11,215 nucleotides of DNA from Acetatifactor sp. (GTDB taxonomy: Bacteria > Bacillota > Clostridia > Lachnospirales > Lachnospiraceae), in assembly GCA_016293615.1 (NCBI GenBank), contig JAEDDX010000075.1:1-11215 (forward strand). Reading direction: 5' to 3'. Of the stretch, positions 5,168 through 11,215 are shown one piece after another. Each line of letters starts with the position of its first letter. Position 1 is the first letter of the stretch. The notes under the pieces are model-generated. The model was given only the letters and a program-made list of their open reading frames with translations. It had not been told where the DNA came from and did no database searches. The position numbers were made by a program, and so were the translations under genes.

Positions 5168-7483
5168 ATGAATTTACCGAAAAGTTTTACAAAGGTACTG
5201 GAAAAGTACCGAATCAACAAGGAGGATGTCATCTTTGCAGCGGTAGGAGATCTGGATGAAGAGTTCAGATTTTCAGAATCAATCGCCGCACTGACTGCGA
5301 AGCAGCTGGTTCTTGCAAAGTATCCGTATGCGGAGAAGCGTGAGTTCCGCTTCGGAGGATATGACAGCTTTGCAGGGGTCGAGAACGGTCTGACAGGAGA
5401 GCCTGCCGTGTTGATTTATGACCTGGAGAAGGTAGAGAAGCTGGAGGTCATCCGTCAGGTATCCACCGGCGTTCTCATGGGAGTGATTGACGGCACGGAG
5501 CGGTATCTGTGTCAGTTCTCCAATACCAAAATGGAAACCTTCATGCGGTTGTGCAGGCTGTTGGATAAGCAGAAGAAGCACGAAACAATCAGCGCGGAAG
5601 ATCTGGATGTGAAGAGAGGAAAGGATGTCTGCCCCAAGTGCGGAATGATCTATCCGGACCAGGAGAGAAAGGTCTGTCCCAAATGTATGGATAAGAAGTC
5701 CATACTGTTTCGCGTGGTCGGCTATTTTAAGCCTTATAAAGCAGAGCTTTGCATCATGGTACTGTGCTATATCGGAACGGCTCTTTTGAATCTGGTATGG
5801 CCCTATTTAAGCGGTACTATCCTGTATGACAAGGTGCTTGCCAAGGACGACCGGTTCCTTGAGATCTTCAAGATTCCGGCCGGCAGGTATCTGCTGGCTC
5901 TCGGAGTGCTAGTCATCACGATGCTGCTTACCAAGATCGTAATTCAGGGAATGGGTATGCTGCAGGGCGTTCTGACTGCGAAGATCGCTTCTGAGACCAT
6001 TGCGAAGATGAAGTGTCAGGTGTTTGATTCCATGGGCAGATTGTCCATCAGCTTCTTTACCAAGAGGCAGACCGGCGGACTGATGACCCGAGTCTCCGAT
6101 GATGCGGATGAGGTTTCCAGCTTCTTTATCGACGGAATCCCTTATTTCTTCATCAATGTGGGAACGATGATCGCCACCTGTGTGATTATGTTTCTCTTAA
6201 ATCCCCTGCTGGCGGCGGCAGCCATCGTTTTGATGCCTGTGCTGTTTGCCATCAGCTACGGAATGATGCCCAGACTGTGGCACTATTTCGGAAAGAGGCA
6301 CAGAGCCAACAGGAAGCTCAACGGTCAGATGAACGAGAACTTCACGGGAGCCAGAGTGGTGAAGGCCTTCGGTCAGGAAGCACAGGAGATGACACGTTTT
6401 GAGAAGAACAACAGCCGCGTGCGTGATGCGGAACTGGATGTGGCGCGGTTTGACTGTCAGTTCTCTGCGCTGTACTGGATCTTTGAGGATATGCTGACCT
6501 TCCTGGTGTGGGCGGCAGGCTCTGCGCTGATCGTACTGGGCGGAGATATGGAGCTGGGACTTTTGCTGACCTTCACCGGTTATGTGGGGCAGTTGAAGTG
6601 GCCGCTCGAGTTTATGTCCAGAATCTTCCGCTGGTACACCAACGCGATGAACTCTGCGCAGCGTATGTTTGAGATCATCGATGCGGTTCCCGAAGTGAAG
6701 GAAGTGCCGAACCCGCTCCGCCCCGAGGAATTCCGCGGCGAGATCGAGCTGAAGCATGTTACCTTCGGCTACGAGCCCAACAAGCCCATTCTGAAGGATG
6801 TTAGCTTCCATGTGGAGGCAGGCGAGGTGCTTGGTATCGTAGGTCGCTCCGGCGCAGGCAAATCCACCCTGGTTAACCTGATCTCCAGACTGTATGACGC
6901 GGGAGAGGGTCAGGTGCTGGTGGACGGCGTGGATGTCAGACAATATGGTTTTAAAGAGCTTCGCAAGAATGTGGCCATGGTTTCCCAGGAGACCTATATC
7001 TTTGTCGGTACCGTTGCGGAAAACATCGCATACGCCAGACCGGATGCGACCAGAGAAGAGATCATCAAGGCTGCCATTCAGGCGAGTGCCCATGACTTTA
7101 TCTGCAAGATGCCGCAGGGCTACGACACGATTTTGGGACCCTCCAACAGAAGCTTATCCGGCGGTGAAAAGCAAAGAATCTCCATTGCGAGAGCCATTCT
7201 GGCAGACCCTAAGATCCTGATTCTGGATGAGGCCACATCAGCCGTAGATACAGAGACTGAGCTTGCCATTCAGAAGTCTTTGGAGAAGTTGGAGAAGGGA
7301 AGAACCGTGCTCTCCATCGCCCACAGACTGTCGACCTTAAGGAATGCCACACACCTGATCGTCCTGGACGACGGCCGTGTGACGGAAGCGGGTACGCACA
7401 AGGAGCTGCTGGAGAAGAAGGGCACCTTCTATAAGCTGACCCAGCTGCAGACGAAAGCATTGGCGATGCGCGGAATTGAGTAA
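5168..7483 (+). CDS. ABC exporter half-transporter with N-terminal PH-like domain and zinc ribbon
   Basis: 771 residues from ATG 5168, placed eight bases after GAGGAG (5154-5159); an in-frame GTG at 5159 overlaps that site and is less likely. Residues 1-140 look like a bacterial PH-like domain. A zinc ribbon follows: C155-x2-C158-x11-C170-x2-C173. Residues 180-490 are the six-helix exporter membrane domain and about 525-771 the ATPase domain. ATPase motifs are intact: Walker A GRSGAGKST with K565, signature LSGGE at 663-667, Walker B D687 with catalytic E688 (DEATSAVD), and switch H719. It should work as a dimer in the cytoplasmic membrane, probably with the paralogous half-transporter two genes downstream. 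There is no C39 peptidase domain. The cytosolic N-terminal domains make it longer than the usual 580-600 residues. The substrate is unknown. It is first gene of the operon, behind the attenuator. Confidence 0.92.
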   Translation: MNLPKSFTKVLEKYRINKEDVIFAAVGDLDEEFRFSESIAALTAKQLVLAKYPYAEKREFRFGGYDSFAGVENGLTGEPAVLIYDLEKVEKLEVIRQVSTGVLMGVIDGTERYLCQFSNTKMETFMRLCRLLDKQKKHETISAEDLDVKRGKDVCPKCGMIYPDQERKVCPKCMDKKSILFRVVGYFKPYKAELCIMVLCYIGTALLNLVWPYLSGTILYDKVLAKDDRFLEIFKIPAGRYLLALGVLVITMLLTKIVIQGMGMLQGVLTAKIASETIAKMKCQVFDSMGRLSISFFTKRQTGGLMTRVSDDADEVSSFFIDGIPYFFINVGTMIATCVIMFLLNPLLAAAAIVLMPVLFAISYGMMPRLWHYFGKRHRANRKLNGQMNENFTGARVVKAFGQEAQEMTRFEKNNSRVRDAELDVARFDCQFSALYWIFEDMLTFLVWAAGSALIVLGGDMELGLLLTFTGYVGQLKWPLEFMSRIFRWYTNAMNSAQRMFEIIDAVPEVKEVPNPLRPEEFRGEIELKHVTFGYEPNKPILKDVSFHVEAGEVLGIVGRSGAGKSTLVNLISRLYDAGEGQVLVDGVDVRQYGFKELRKNVAMVSQETYIFVGTVAENIAYARPDATREEIIKAAIQASAHDFICKMPQGYDTILGPSNRSLSGGEKQRISIARAILADPKILILDEATSAVDTETELAIQKSLEKLEKGRTVLSIAHRLSTLRNATHLIVLDDGRVTEAGTHKELLEKKGTFYKLTQLQTKALAMRGIE

Positions 7484-7522
7484 CAGCTTGTTTTGACATA
7501 GAAAAAAGAAAGAGGTAGAAAC

Positions 7523-8101
7523 ATGGAAGATTTTAACGGAGGTATGCCTGATCTGTTGGACTTACAGGAGTTTGACGAGGAGGCATTGAAAAAGGAATCG
7601 GAGGAAGTGCTTCAGATGCGCTTCTTAAGCAGCGACAATGCAGTGTTTGCGCGTACCGAGGGCGGCTTCCTTTCCCTGCAGACAGACGGGAAAAAGTATG
7701 AGCGGGTCGGCGTATATCTGACCTTTCCGCTGACGGATGCGGAGGAGTTTATCTCCATCCGGGAGGCGGACGAGAAGGCAAAGGAGATCGGACTCATCCG
7801 TACCCTGAAGGATTTGAAGAAGGAAGAACAGGAGATGATCCGCGAGCAGATCCGACTGCGCTATTTCCTGCCCGTCATCCGCAAGGTCATGGATGTGAAG
7901 GATGAGTACGGTTATGCGTACTGGCATGTGCAGACGGATTTCGGTGTGTGCCGTTTTACGACGCATATGGGCGGTGACGCGGTCATCAATCTCGGCGGTG
8001 CCAGATACCAGATCACCGATATCGACGGCAACAGATATGAGTTGCCGGATCTGTATGCGCTGACCGTGATGGAGAGAAAGAAGTTGGATTTGTTTATCTA
8101 A
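7523..8101 (+). CDS. DUF1854 family protein
   Basis: 192 residues, soluble, no signal peptide. The C-terminal two thirds fit DUF1854 as I know it: a charged LIRTLKDLKKEEQEMIREQI helix, then RYFLPVI, a W-H-V-x-T-D-F-G strand, and an ITDIDGNRYELPDL block near the end. GAGG (7512-7515) lies seven bases before the ATG. It sits 39 bases after the first ABC gene and 15 before the second, so all three are co-transcribed and it probably works with both transporters. In proteobacteria this family occurs with an ABC transporter beside cyanophycin synthetase genes and is named for that; no such gene is visible here. The molecular function is unknown, and a cytosolic partner or regulator of the transporter is inference. 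Family assignment is from memory of conserved motifs. Confidence 0.82.
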   Translation: MEDFNGGMPDLLDLQEFDEEALKKESEEVLQMRFLSSDNAVFARTEGGFLSLQTDGKKYERVGVYLTFPLTDAEEFISIREADEKAKEIGLIRTLKDLKKEEQEMIREQIRLRYFLPVIRKVMDVKDEYGYAYWHVQTDFGVCRFTTHMGGDAVINLGGARYQITDIDGNRYELPDLYALTVMERKKLDLFI

Positions 8102-8116
8102 TCAGAGGATATTGAC

Positions 8117-10357
8117 ATGAAACTAAATTATGAGTTGAACGAGGCCAATCAAAAGGCACTTGCCCTCGACAGCGGGGAGAGGATCCTTTACTGTGTGCCG
8201 GTGGACTTGAGCTTCGACAATGCGAAAAAGAATGCTGTGACGGAGTATACCGATAAGACCTGGCTGGTGGTGACCACGAAGCGTTTTGCGGTGCTGCAGG
8301 GCGGAGAGTGTACCGCAAGCTTTCTCCTGCGGGACTGTGAGAAGATTAAGTGTGAGCATCAGGTTTACAGCGGTATCGTCACCGTGTTCGGCAAGGACGG
8401 AAGCAAGACCTGTGTGTGCAGATTTTCCATGAAGCATATCACCCGGGTCGCCTATGTGACAAGGGGCGCGCAGACCGTCATCCAAGCCGGCGAAGAGGGC
8501 AGAGAACTGACGGATGCCGACAGGGTAATCAGTCTGGAATATGAGAAATATTGTGAAAAGTGCGGCAGAGCGCTGCCCGGTACCAGTAAGTGCCCTTACT
8601 GTGACGATAAGGCGGATGCACTGAAGAAATTTCTCGCGCTGGCCGGTGAATTCGGAGGAAAACTACTGTTTATCGGAGTGCTGATGGTGCTCGCTTCCGT
8701 GTTTGACCTGGTGACGCCGATGGTGCAGAGATATTTTATTGACCACAGTCTGGCAACGGGAACCGGTACGGCGAAGGAGCTGTATCTTTTCATAGGAGTC
8801 AGCTTCGCACTGCTGGTGACCAGAATCGTTATCATCATGTACCGGTACTGGAACTGCGTCAAGCTGGGAGCGTCGATCAGTATGAGTCTTCGAAAGAAAC
8901 TGTATGCGAAGATTCAGGTGCTGTCTCTTTCCTTCATCAATAACCGTAAGCCCGGGGAACTGATGAACCGTGTGTCCAGAGACACCAAGCAGATCAGGGC
9001 TTTCATGGAGGAAGTGTTCGGTGACATGCTGGGCTGTCTGCTGACAATGATCGTGTCCGTAACGATGATGTTTATCATCAACTGGAAGATGACGGTGCTG
9101 ACGCTTGCTTTTATTATTGTTGTGTTTATCATCACCAGAATGTTCTGGCATCATATCCATTCGATTTTCCACAGACAATGGTTAAAGTATGATGAAATGC
9201 AGAGCAGCCTGCAGGATATCATCTCCGGCATGCGTATCGTAAAGAGTTTCGGACAGGAAGAGAGGGAGAGCAGACGCTTCACGGAGAAGGCGAAGGATTT
9301 TGCCAAGGTACAGAGAAGAAACGAGACCTTCTGGGCATTGTTTTTCCCGGTTCTGACCTTCCTGATGGGTATGGGAACCTATATCGCCATCTATTTCGGC
9401 GGTATTCATGTCCTGGAAGGAGATATGACGGTAGGTGAACTGGTGCAGTTTGTGACCTACAGCGGTTATCTGTTCGGACCGCTCAGCTGGATGACCCATC
9501 TGCCCAGGTCTGTCATGCAGCTGATCACCAGTATGAACCGTATCTATGATGTGCTGGACGAGGAGCCGAGACTGGCCGACAAGGAGGACAGTAAGGAGTT
9601 CCCCATCAAGGGCGCTTTCGAGTTTAAAAATGTATCCTTCGGCTATCAGACCTATGAGCCGGTGCTGGAGAATATCAGTTTCTCCGTCAAACCCGGCGAG
9701 ATGATCGGTCTGGTGGGGGCGTCAGGAACCGGTAAGTCCACACTGATCAACCTGATTATGAGACTGTACGATGTGGACCAGGGCAGTATCACTCTGGACG
9801 GCGTAGACCTTCGTGACATCAAGAAGGAAAGCCTTCACTCCCAGATCGGCGTGGTATTGCAGGAGACCTTCCTGTTCTCCGGCAGTATTCTGGCGAACAT
9901 CCGTTATGCCAAGCAGGACGCCACGCTCGAGGAGGTCATTCAGGCTGCTAGGGCTGCAAATGCCCATGATTTTATCTGCAAGACGCCGGACGGCTATAAT
10001 ACCTATGTGGGAGAGCACGGCTACAACTTATCCGGAGGCGAGAGGCAGAGAATTGCCATTGCGAGAGCGATTCTTAACAATCCCAGAATCCTGATCCTGG
10101 ATGAGGCAACCTCCGCGCTGGATACCGAGAGCGAGTTCCTGATTCAGTCTGCGCTTGACCGTCTGATTCAGGGCAGAACTACCTTCGCAATCGCACACAG
10201 ACTTTCCACCCTGCGAAATGCCGACAGGCTGGTGGTCATCGATAAGCACGGTGTGGCCGAGATTGGCACGCACAACGAGCTGCTGGAAAAGAAGGGGATC
10301 TATTATGGTCTGGTGAACGCCCAGATGAAGATGAGCGAGACTGCGGCGCAGGAGTAA
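8117..10357 (+). CDS. Second ABC exporter half-transporter with PH-like domain and zinc ribbon
   Basis: 746 residues from ATG 8117, with AGAGGA (8104-8109) seven bases upstream. The architecture repeats that of the first ABC gene. Residues 1-130 are PH-like, including a W-L-V-V-T-T-K-R strand as in bacterial PH domains. The zinc ribbon is C146-x2-C149-x9-C159-x2-C162. A six-helix membrane domain spans about 170-470 and an ATPase domain about 500-746. Motifs are intact: Walker A GASGTGKST with K540, LSGGE at 638-642, D662 E663 (DEATSALD), and switch H694. The ATPase halves of the two proteins are clearly similar (both have AHDFICK, RTxxxIAHRLSTLRNA and ELLEKKG), while the N-terminal domains are much more divergent, so they are paralogues likely forming a heterodimer. 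It is last gene of the operon, followed by hairpins. The substrate is unknown. Confidence 0.92.
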   Translation: MKLNYELNEANQKALALDSGERILYCVPVDLSFDNAKKNAVTEYTDKTWLVVTTKRFAVLQGGECTASFLLRDCEKIKCEHQVYSGIVTVFGKDGSKTCVCRFSMKHITRVAYVTRGAQTVIQAGEEGRELTDADRVISLEYEKYCEKCGRALPGTSKCPYCDDKADALKKFLALAGEFGGKLLFIGVLMVLASVFDLVTPMVQRYFIDHSLATGTGTAKELYLFIGVSFALLVTRIVIIMYRYWNCVKLGASISMSLRKKLYAKIQVLSLSFINNRKPGELMNRVSRDTKQIRAFMEEVFGDMLGCLLTMIVSVTMMFIINWKMTVLTLAFIIVVFIITRMFWHHIHSIFHRQWLKYDEMQSSLQDIISGMRIVKSFGQEERESRRFTEKAKDFAKVQRRNETFWALFFPVLTFLMGMGTYIAIYFGGIHVLEGDMTVGELVQFVTYSGYLFGPLSWMTHLPRSVMQLITSMNRIYDVLDEEPRLADKEDSKEFPIKGAFEFKNVSFGYQTYEPVLENISFSVKPGEMIGLVGASGTGKSTLINLIMRLYDVDQGSITLDGVDLRDIKKESLHSQIGVVLQETFLFSGSILANIRYAKQDATLEEVIQAARAANAHDFICKTPDGYNTYVGEHGYNLSGGERQRIAIARAILNNPRILILDEATSALDTESEFLIQSALDRLIQGRTTFAIAHRLSTLRNADRLVVIDKHGVAEIGTHNELLEKKGIYYGLVNAQMKMSETAAQE

Positions 10358-10379
10358 TGATTTTAAACAAAAATGTGAG

Positions 10380-10412
10380 AAACAGGGGGTGTCTCAGCGG
10401 CACCCTCTGTTT
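10380..10412 (+). terminator. Hairpin after the ABC operon, probable terminator
   Basis: Arms AAACAGGGGGTG (10380-10391) and CACCCTCTGTTT (10401-10412) pair over 12 positions with one G-U, around a nine-base loop. The stem is stable, but only the TTT closing it stands in for a U-tract. A second, weaker hairpin (10416-10424 with 10431-10440, one bulge) follows. Together they probably end or stabilise the operon transcript. Confidence 0.5.
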
Positions 10413-10488
10413 GCAGGATGGGAAACCCGGTTCCCGATCCCGCAAAACGCTTTGTTGCAGAAACACTGACAGACTGCGAAGGAATTTC

Positions 10489-10517
10489 TTGATTTTTTGT
10501 CCGATAGTGGGTAAGAT
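10489..10517 (+). promoter_or_regulatory. Candidate promoter of the small hypothetical gene
   Basis: TTGATT (10489-10494) and TAAGAT (10512-10517) are separated by 17 bases, each matching four of six consensus positions. They lie about 35 bases before the small gene at 10554, and the operon appears to end upstream. Confidence 0.4.
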
Positions 10518-10553
10518 AAAGAGGAGAGAACACAGAAAGGAATGCGGTGGGAG

Positions 10554-10727
10554 ATGGAAACATGGTATTACAGGGTTGAATCAATCGATGGTGATTATGC
10601 CAACCTGAAACGCACGGATATTGAGAGCGATGATTTGAAACTGGTGGCCAGAGCTTTGCTTCCCGCAGAGATTTACGAGGGCTGTCAGCTCAAATATGAG
10701 TACTTTCAGTATGAGATAATTGGCTGA
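10554..10727 (+). CDS. Small hypothetical protein (57 residues)
   Basis: The product begins METWYYRVES and is acidic, soluble and rich in aromatic residues. The pattern YRVESIDGDYANLKR followed by a short gap and LVARALLPAEIYEGCQLKYE suggests a small beta-barrel reminiscent of DUF3006-type proteins, with an I-x-G-D-x-A-x-L strand and a late L-P-x(4)-E-G segment; this is only a resemblance. The start is uncertain. ATG 10554 begins with the conserved-looking part, with GGTGG (10546-10550) three bases away, while ATG 10542 adds four residues and has AAAGG almost abutting it. Intact coding sense and a candidate promoter support a real gene. It stands alone between the ABC operon and the tRNA gene, and function is unknown. 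Confidence 0.65.
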   Translation: METWYYRVESIDGDYANLKRTDIESDDLKLVARALLPAEIYEGCQLKYEYFQYEIIG

Positions 10728-10772
10728 GAAAACAGAACTTTTTCTTTTTTGTGAAAAATATGAAAAATAGTG

Positions 10773-10801
10773 TTGACATTTTGCAGGAAGTAAGATAGAA
10801 T
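10773..10801 (+). promoter_or_regulatory. Promoter of tRNA-Leu
   Basis: TTGACA (10773-10778, perfect) and TAGAAT (10796-10801, five of six) are separated by 17 bases and lie 11 bases before the tRNA 5' end, so the precursor has a very short leader. Confidence 0.85.
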
Positions 10802-10812
10802 ACATTTTGTTC

Positions 10813-10896
10813 GCAGGAATGGCGGAATTGGCAGACGCGCACGGTTCAGGTCCGTGTGGTAGCAATACCATGAGAGTTCAAGTCTCTTTTCCTGCA
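10813..10896 (+). tRNA. tRNA-Leu (anticodon CAG)
   Basis: The cloverleaf is complete. Acceptor arms GCAGGAA (10813-10819) and TTCCTGC (10889-10895) pair fully. The anticodon stem is CACGG/CCGTG around loop TTCAGGT, with anticodon CAG at 10847-10849 reading CUG. The long variable arm (TGGTA GCAA TACCA, 10857-10870) is the class II feature of leucine tRNAs. The T loop is TTCAAGT (10877-10883) and the discriminator base is A10896. The 3' CCA is not encoded and must be added after transcription. Confidence 0.97.
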
Positions 10897-10903
10897 CGCA
10901 GAG

Positions 10904-10934
10904 AGTGCTAAGTGTTGAGCTTAGCACTTTTTTT
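10904..10934 (+). terminator. Intrinsic terminator of tRNA-Leu
   Basis: Arms AGTGCTAAG (10904-10912) and CTTAGCACT (10920-10928) are perfectly complementary around a seven-base loop and run into seven T residues (10928-10934). It starts eight bases after the tRNA, so the gene is a single-tRNA transcription unit. Confidence 0.95.
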
Positions 10935-10937
10935 GTA

Positions 10938-10989
10938 GCCCGGCAGGAAACCAAGCGGCTGCGAAGCAGCCATTTGGTTTCACCCGGGC
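10938..10989. repeat. Long imperfect palindrome with GCGAAGC tip (repeat unit 1)
   Basis: Three nested arms pair in register: GCCCGG (10938-10943) with CCGGGC (10984-10989), AAACCAA (10948-10954) with TTGGTTT (10974-10980), and GGCTGC (10957-10962) with GCAGCC (10966-10971), leaving a three-base GAA loop. The tip is GCGAAGC, known as an unusually stable DNA mini-hairpin. It lies directly after the tRNA terminator and has no U-tract of its own. Confidence 0.8.
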
Positions 10990-10998
10990 GTACATGAG

Positions 10999-11047
10999 CA
11001 AACGCAGCAGTCGCGAAGCGACGGCTCTGCGAAGCAGAGGGCGTTTG
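10999..11047. repeat. Branched double-hairpin repeat (unit 2)
   Basis: An outer stem CAAACGC (10999-11005) / GCGTTTG (11041-11047) encloses two mini-hairpins with GAA loops: GTCGC/GCGAC (11010-11022) and CTCTGC/GCAGAG (11025-11039). The result is a three-way junction, in either DNA strand or in RNA. Confidence 0.75.
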
Positions 11048-11059
11048 TGAATGAAAAGA

Positions 11060-11113
11060 GGCAGGAAACCAAGCGGCTGCGAAGCGACGGCTCTTATGAA
11101 TACCCCCGGGCGT
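11060..11113. repeat. Chimeric repeat unit 3
   Basis: Bases 11060-11085 are an exact 26-base copy of 10942-10967 (5' half of unit 1). Bases 11079-11094 are an exact 16-base copy of 11013-11028 (from unit 2). The two copies overlap at GCGAAGC. The CCCGGGCGT at 11105-11113 repeats the end of unit 1 (10983-10991). The unit has no matching right arms for a full palindrome. Beyond this, 11114-11180 holds no gene that I can see. Confidence 0.7.
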
Positions 11114-11180
11114 TTCCCCCCATCGTAGGGAGAAGGCAGATTCGCCCGTGAATCCCCTATTTTCGGAAAGGCACAATCGT

Positions 11181-11215
11181 ATGGAGAAAAAGGTCAAAAA
11201 GAACAAATCCGTGCG
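11181..11215 (+). CDS. Possible 5' end of a gene leaving the window
   Basis: ATG 11181 opens a frame of 11 complete codons to the window edge, beginning MEKKVKKNKS, a lysine-rich N-terminus. GGAAAGG (11165-11171) lies nine bases upstream, an acceptable ribosome binding site. Too little is visible to name a family, and no clear promoter was found. Confidence 0.4.
   Translation, partial: MEKKVKKNKSV

Noticed and set aside
6197..7093. Long minus-strand open frame (about 298 codons) inside the first ABC gene
   Set aside because: It lies wholly antisense to an ABC exporter with intact motifs, has no recognisable domain, and is explained by the codon bias of the real gene.
10737..10755. U-rich run after the small gene as an intrinsic terminator
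   Set aside because: No GC-rich stem precedes the T-run (CTTTTTCTTTTTTG); only A/T pairing is possible.
10813..10896. tRNA-Leu as an integrated-element attachment site
   Set aside because: No copy of the tRNA 3' end appears in the following 300 bases and no integrase gene is visible.
10938..11113. CRISPR array
   Set aside because: The repeats are palindromic, of unequal length, and not separated by uniform unique spacers; no cas gene is visible.

Overview
The window looks like chromosomal DNA of a Clostridia-class Bacillota, most likely Lachnospiraceae. This rests on strong AGGAGG-type ribosome binding sites, consensus TTGACA/TATAAT-like promoters with 17-base spacers, moderate GC content, a tRNA without encoded CCA, and protein families typical of gut anaerobes. 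The assignment is inference; there is no rRNA or other taxonomic marker.

Layout. (1) 1-232 is the 3' end of an unrecognised gene. It converges on a bacteriohemerythrin gene (308-712, minus strand), with a bidirectional terminator between them. (2) A divergent intergenic region of about 310 bases separates hemerythrin from a 784-residue protein (1025-3379) that joins a GNAT acetyltransferase domain, an apparently active EAL c-di-GMP phosphodiesterase domain and a repeat-rich C-terminus resembling a parallel beta-helix. (3) A Y-family DNA polymerase gene (dinB-like, 3512-4747) follows, with a 41-codon ORF coupled to its stop. (4) A strong promoter (4899-4927), a 21-codon leader ORF (4975-5040) and a strong intrinsic terminator (5092-5130) precede a three-gene operon: ABC half-transporter, DUF1854 protein, ABC half-transporter (5168-10357). 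(5) Then come hairpins, a small hypothetical gene (10554-10727), a tRNA-Leu(CAG) with its own promoter and terminator, a cluster of GCGAAGC mini-hairpin repeats, and the first codons of a gene leaving the window.

The most notable system is region 4. Both ABC half-transporters carry an N-terminal PH-like domain and a four-cysteine zinc ribbon ahead of the membrane domain, and they flank a DUF1854 protein, a family named in proteobacteria for its association with cyanophycin metabolism genes. The operon sits behind an apparent transcription attenuator. Part of the leader ORF can pair with the left arm of the terminator, so ribosome stalling in the arginine-rich start of the leader could allow read-through. 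This resembles the bmrB-bmrCD arrangement of Bacillus subtilis but has different transporter domains. Substrate and inducer cannot be read from the sequence.

The second notable object is the GNAT-EAL-beta-helix fusion, which would join acylation, c-di-GMP hydrolysis and a normally extracellular type of fold in one apparently cytoplasmic protein.
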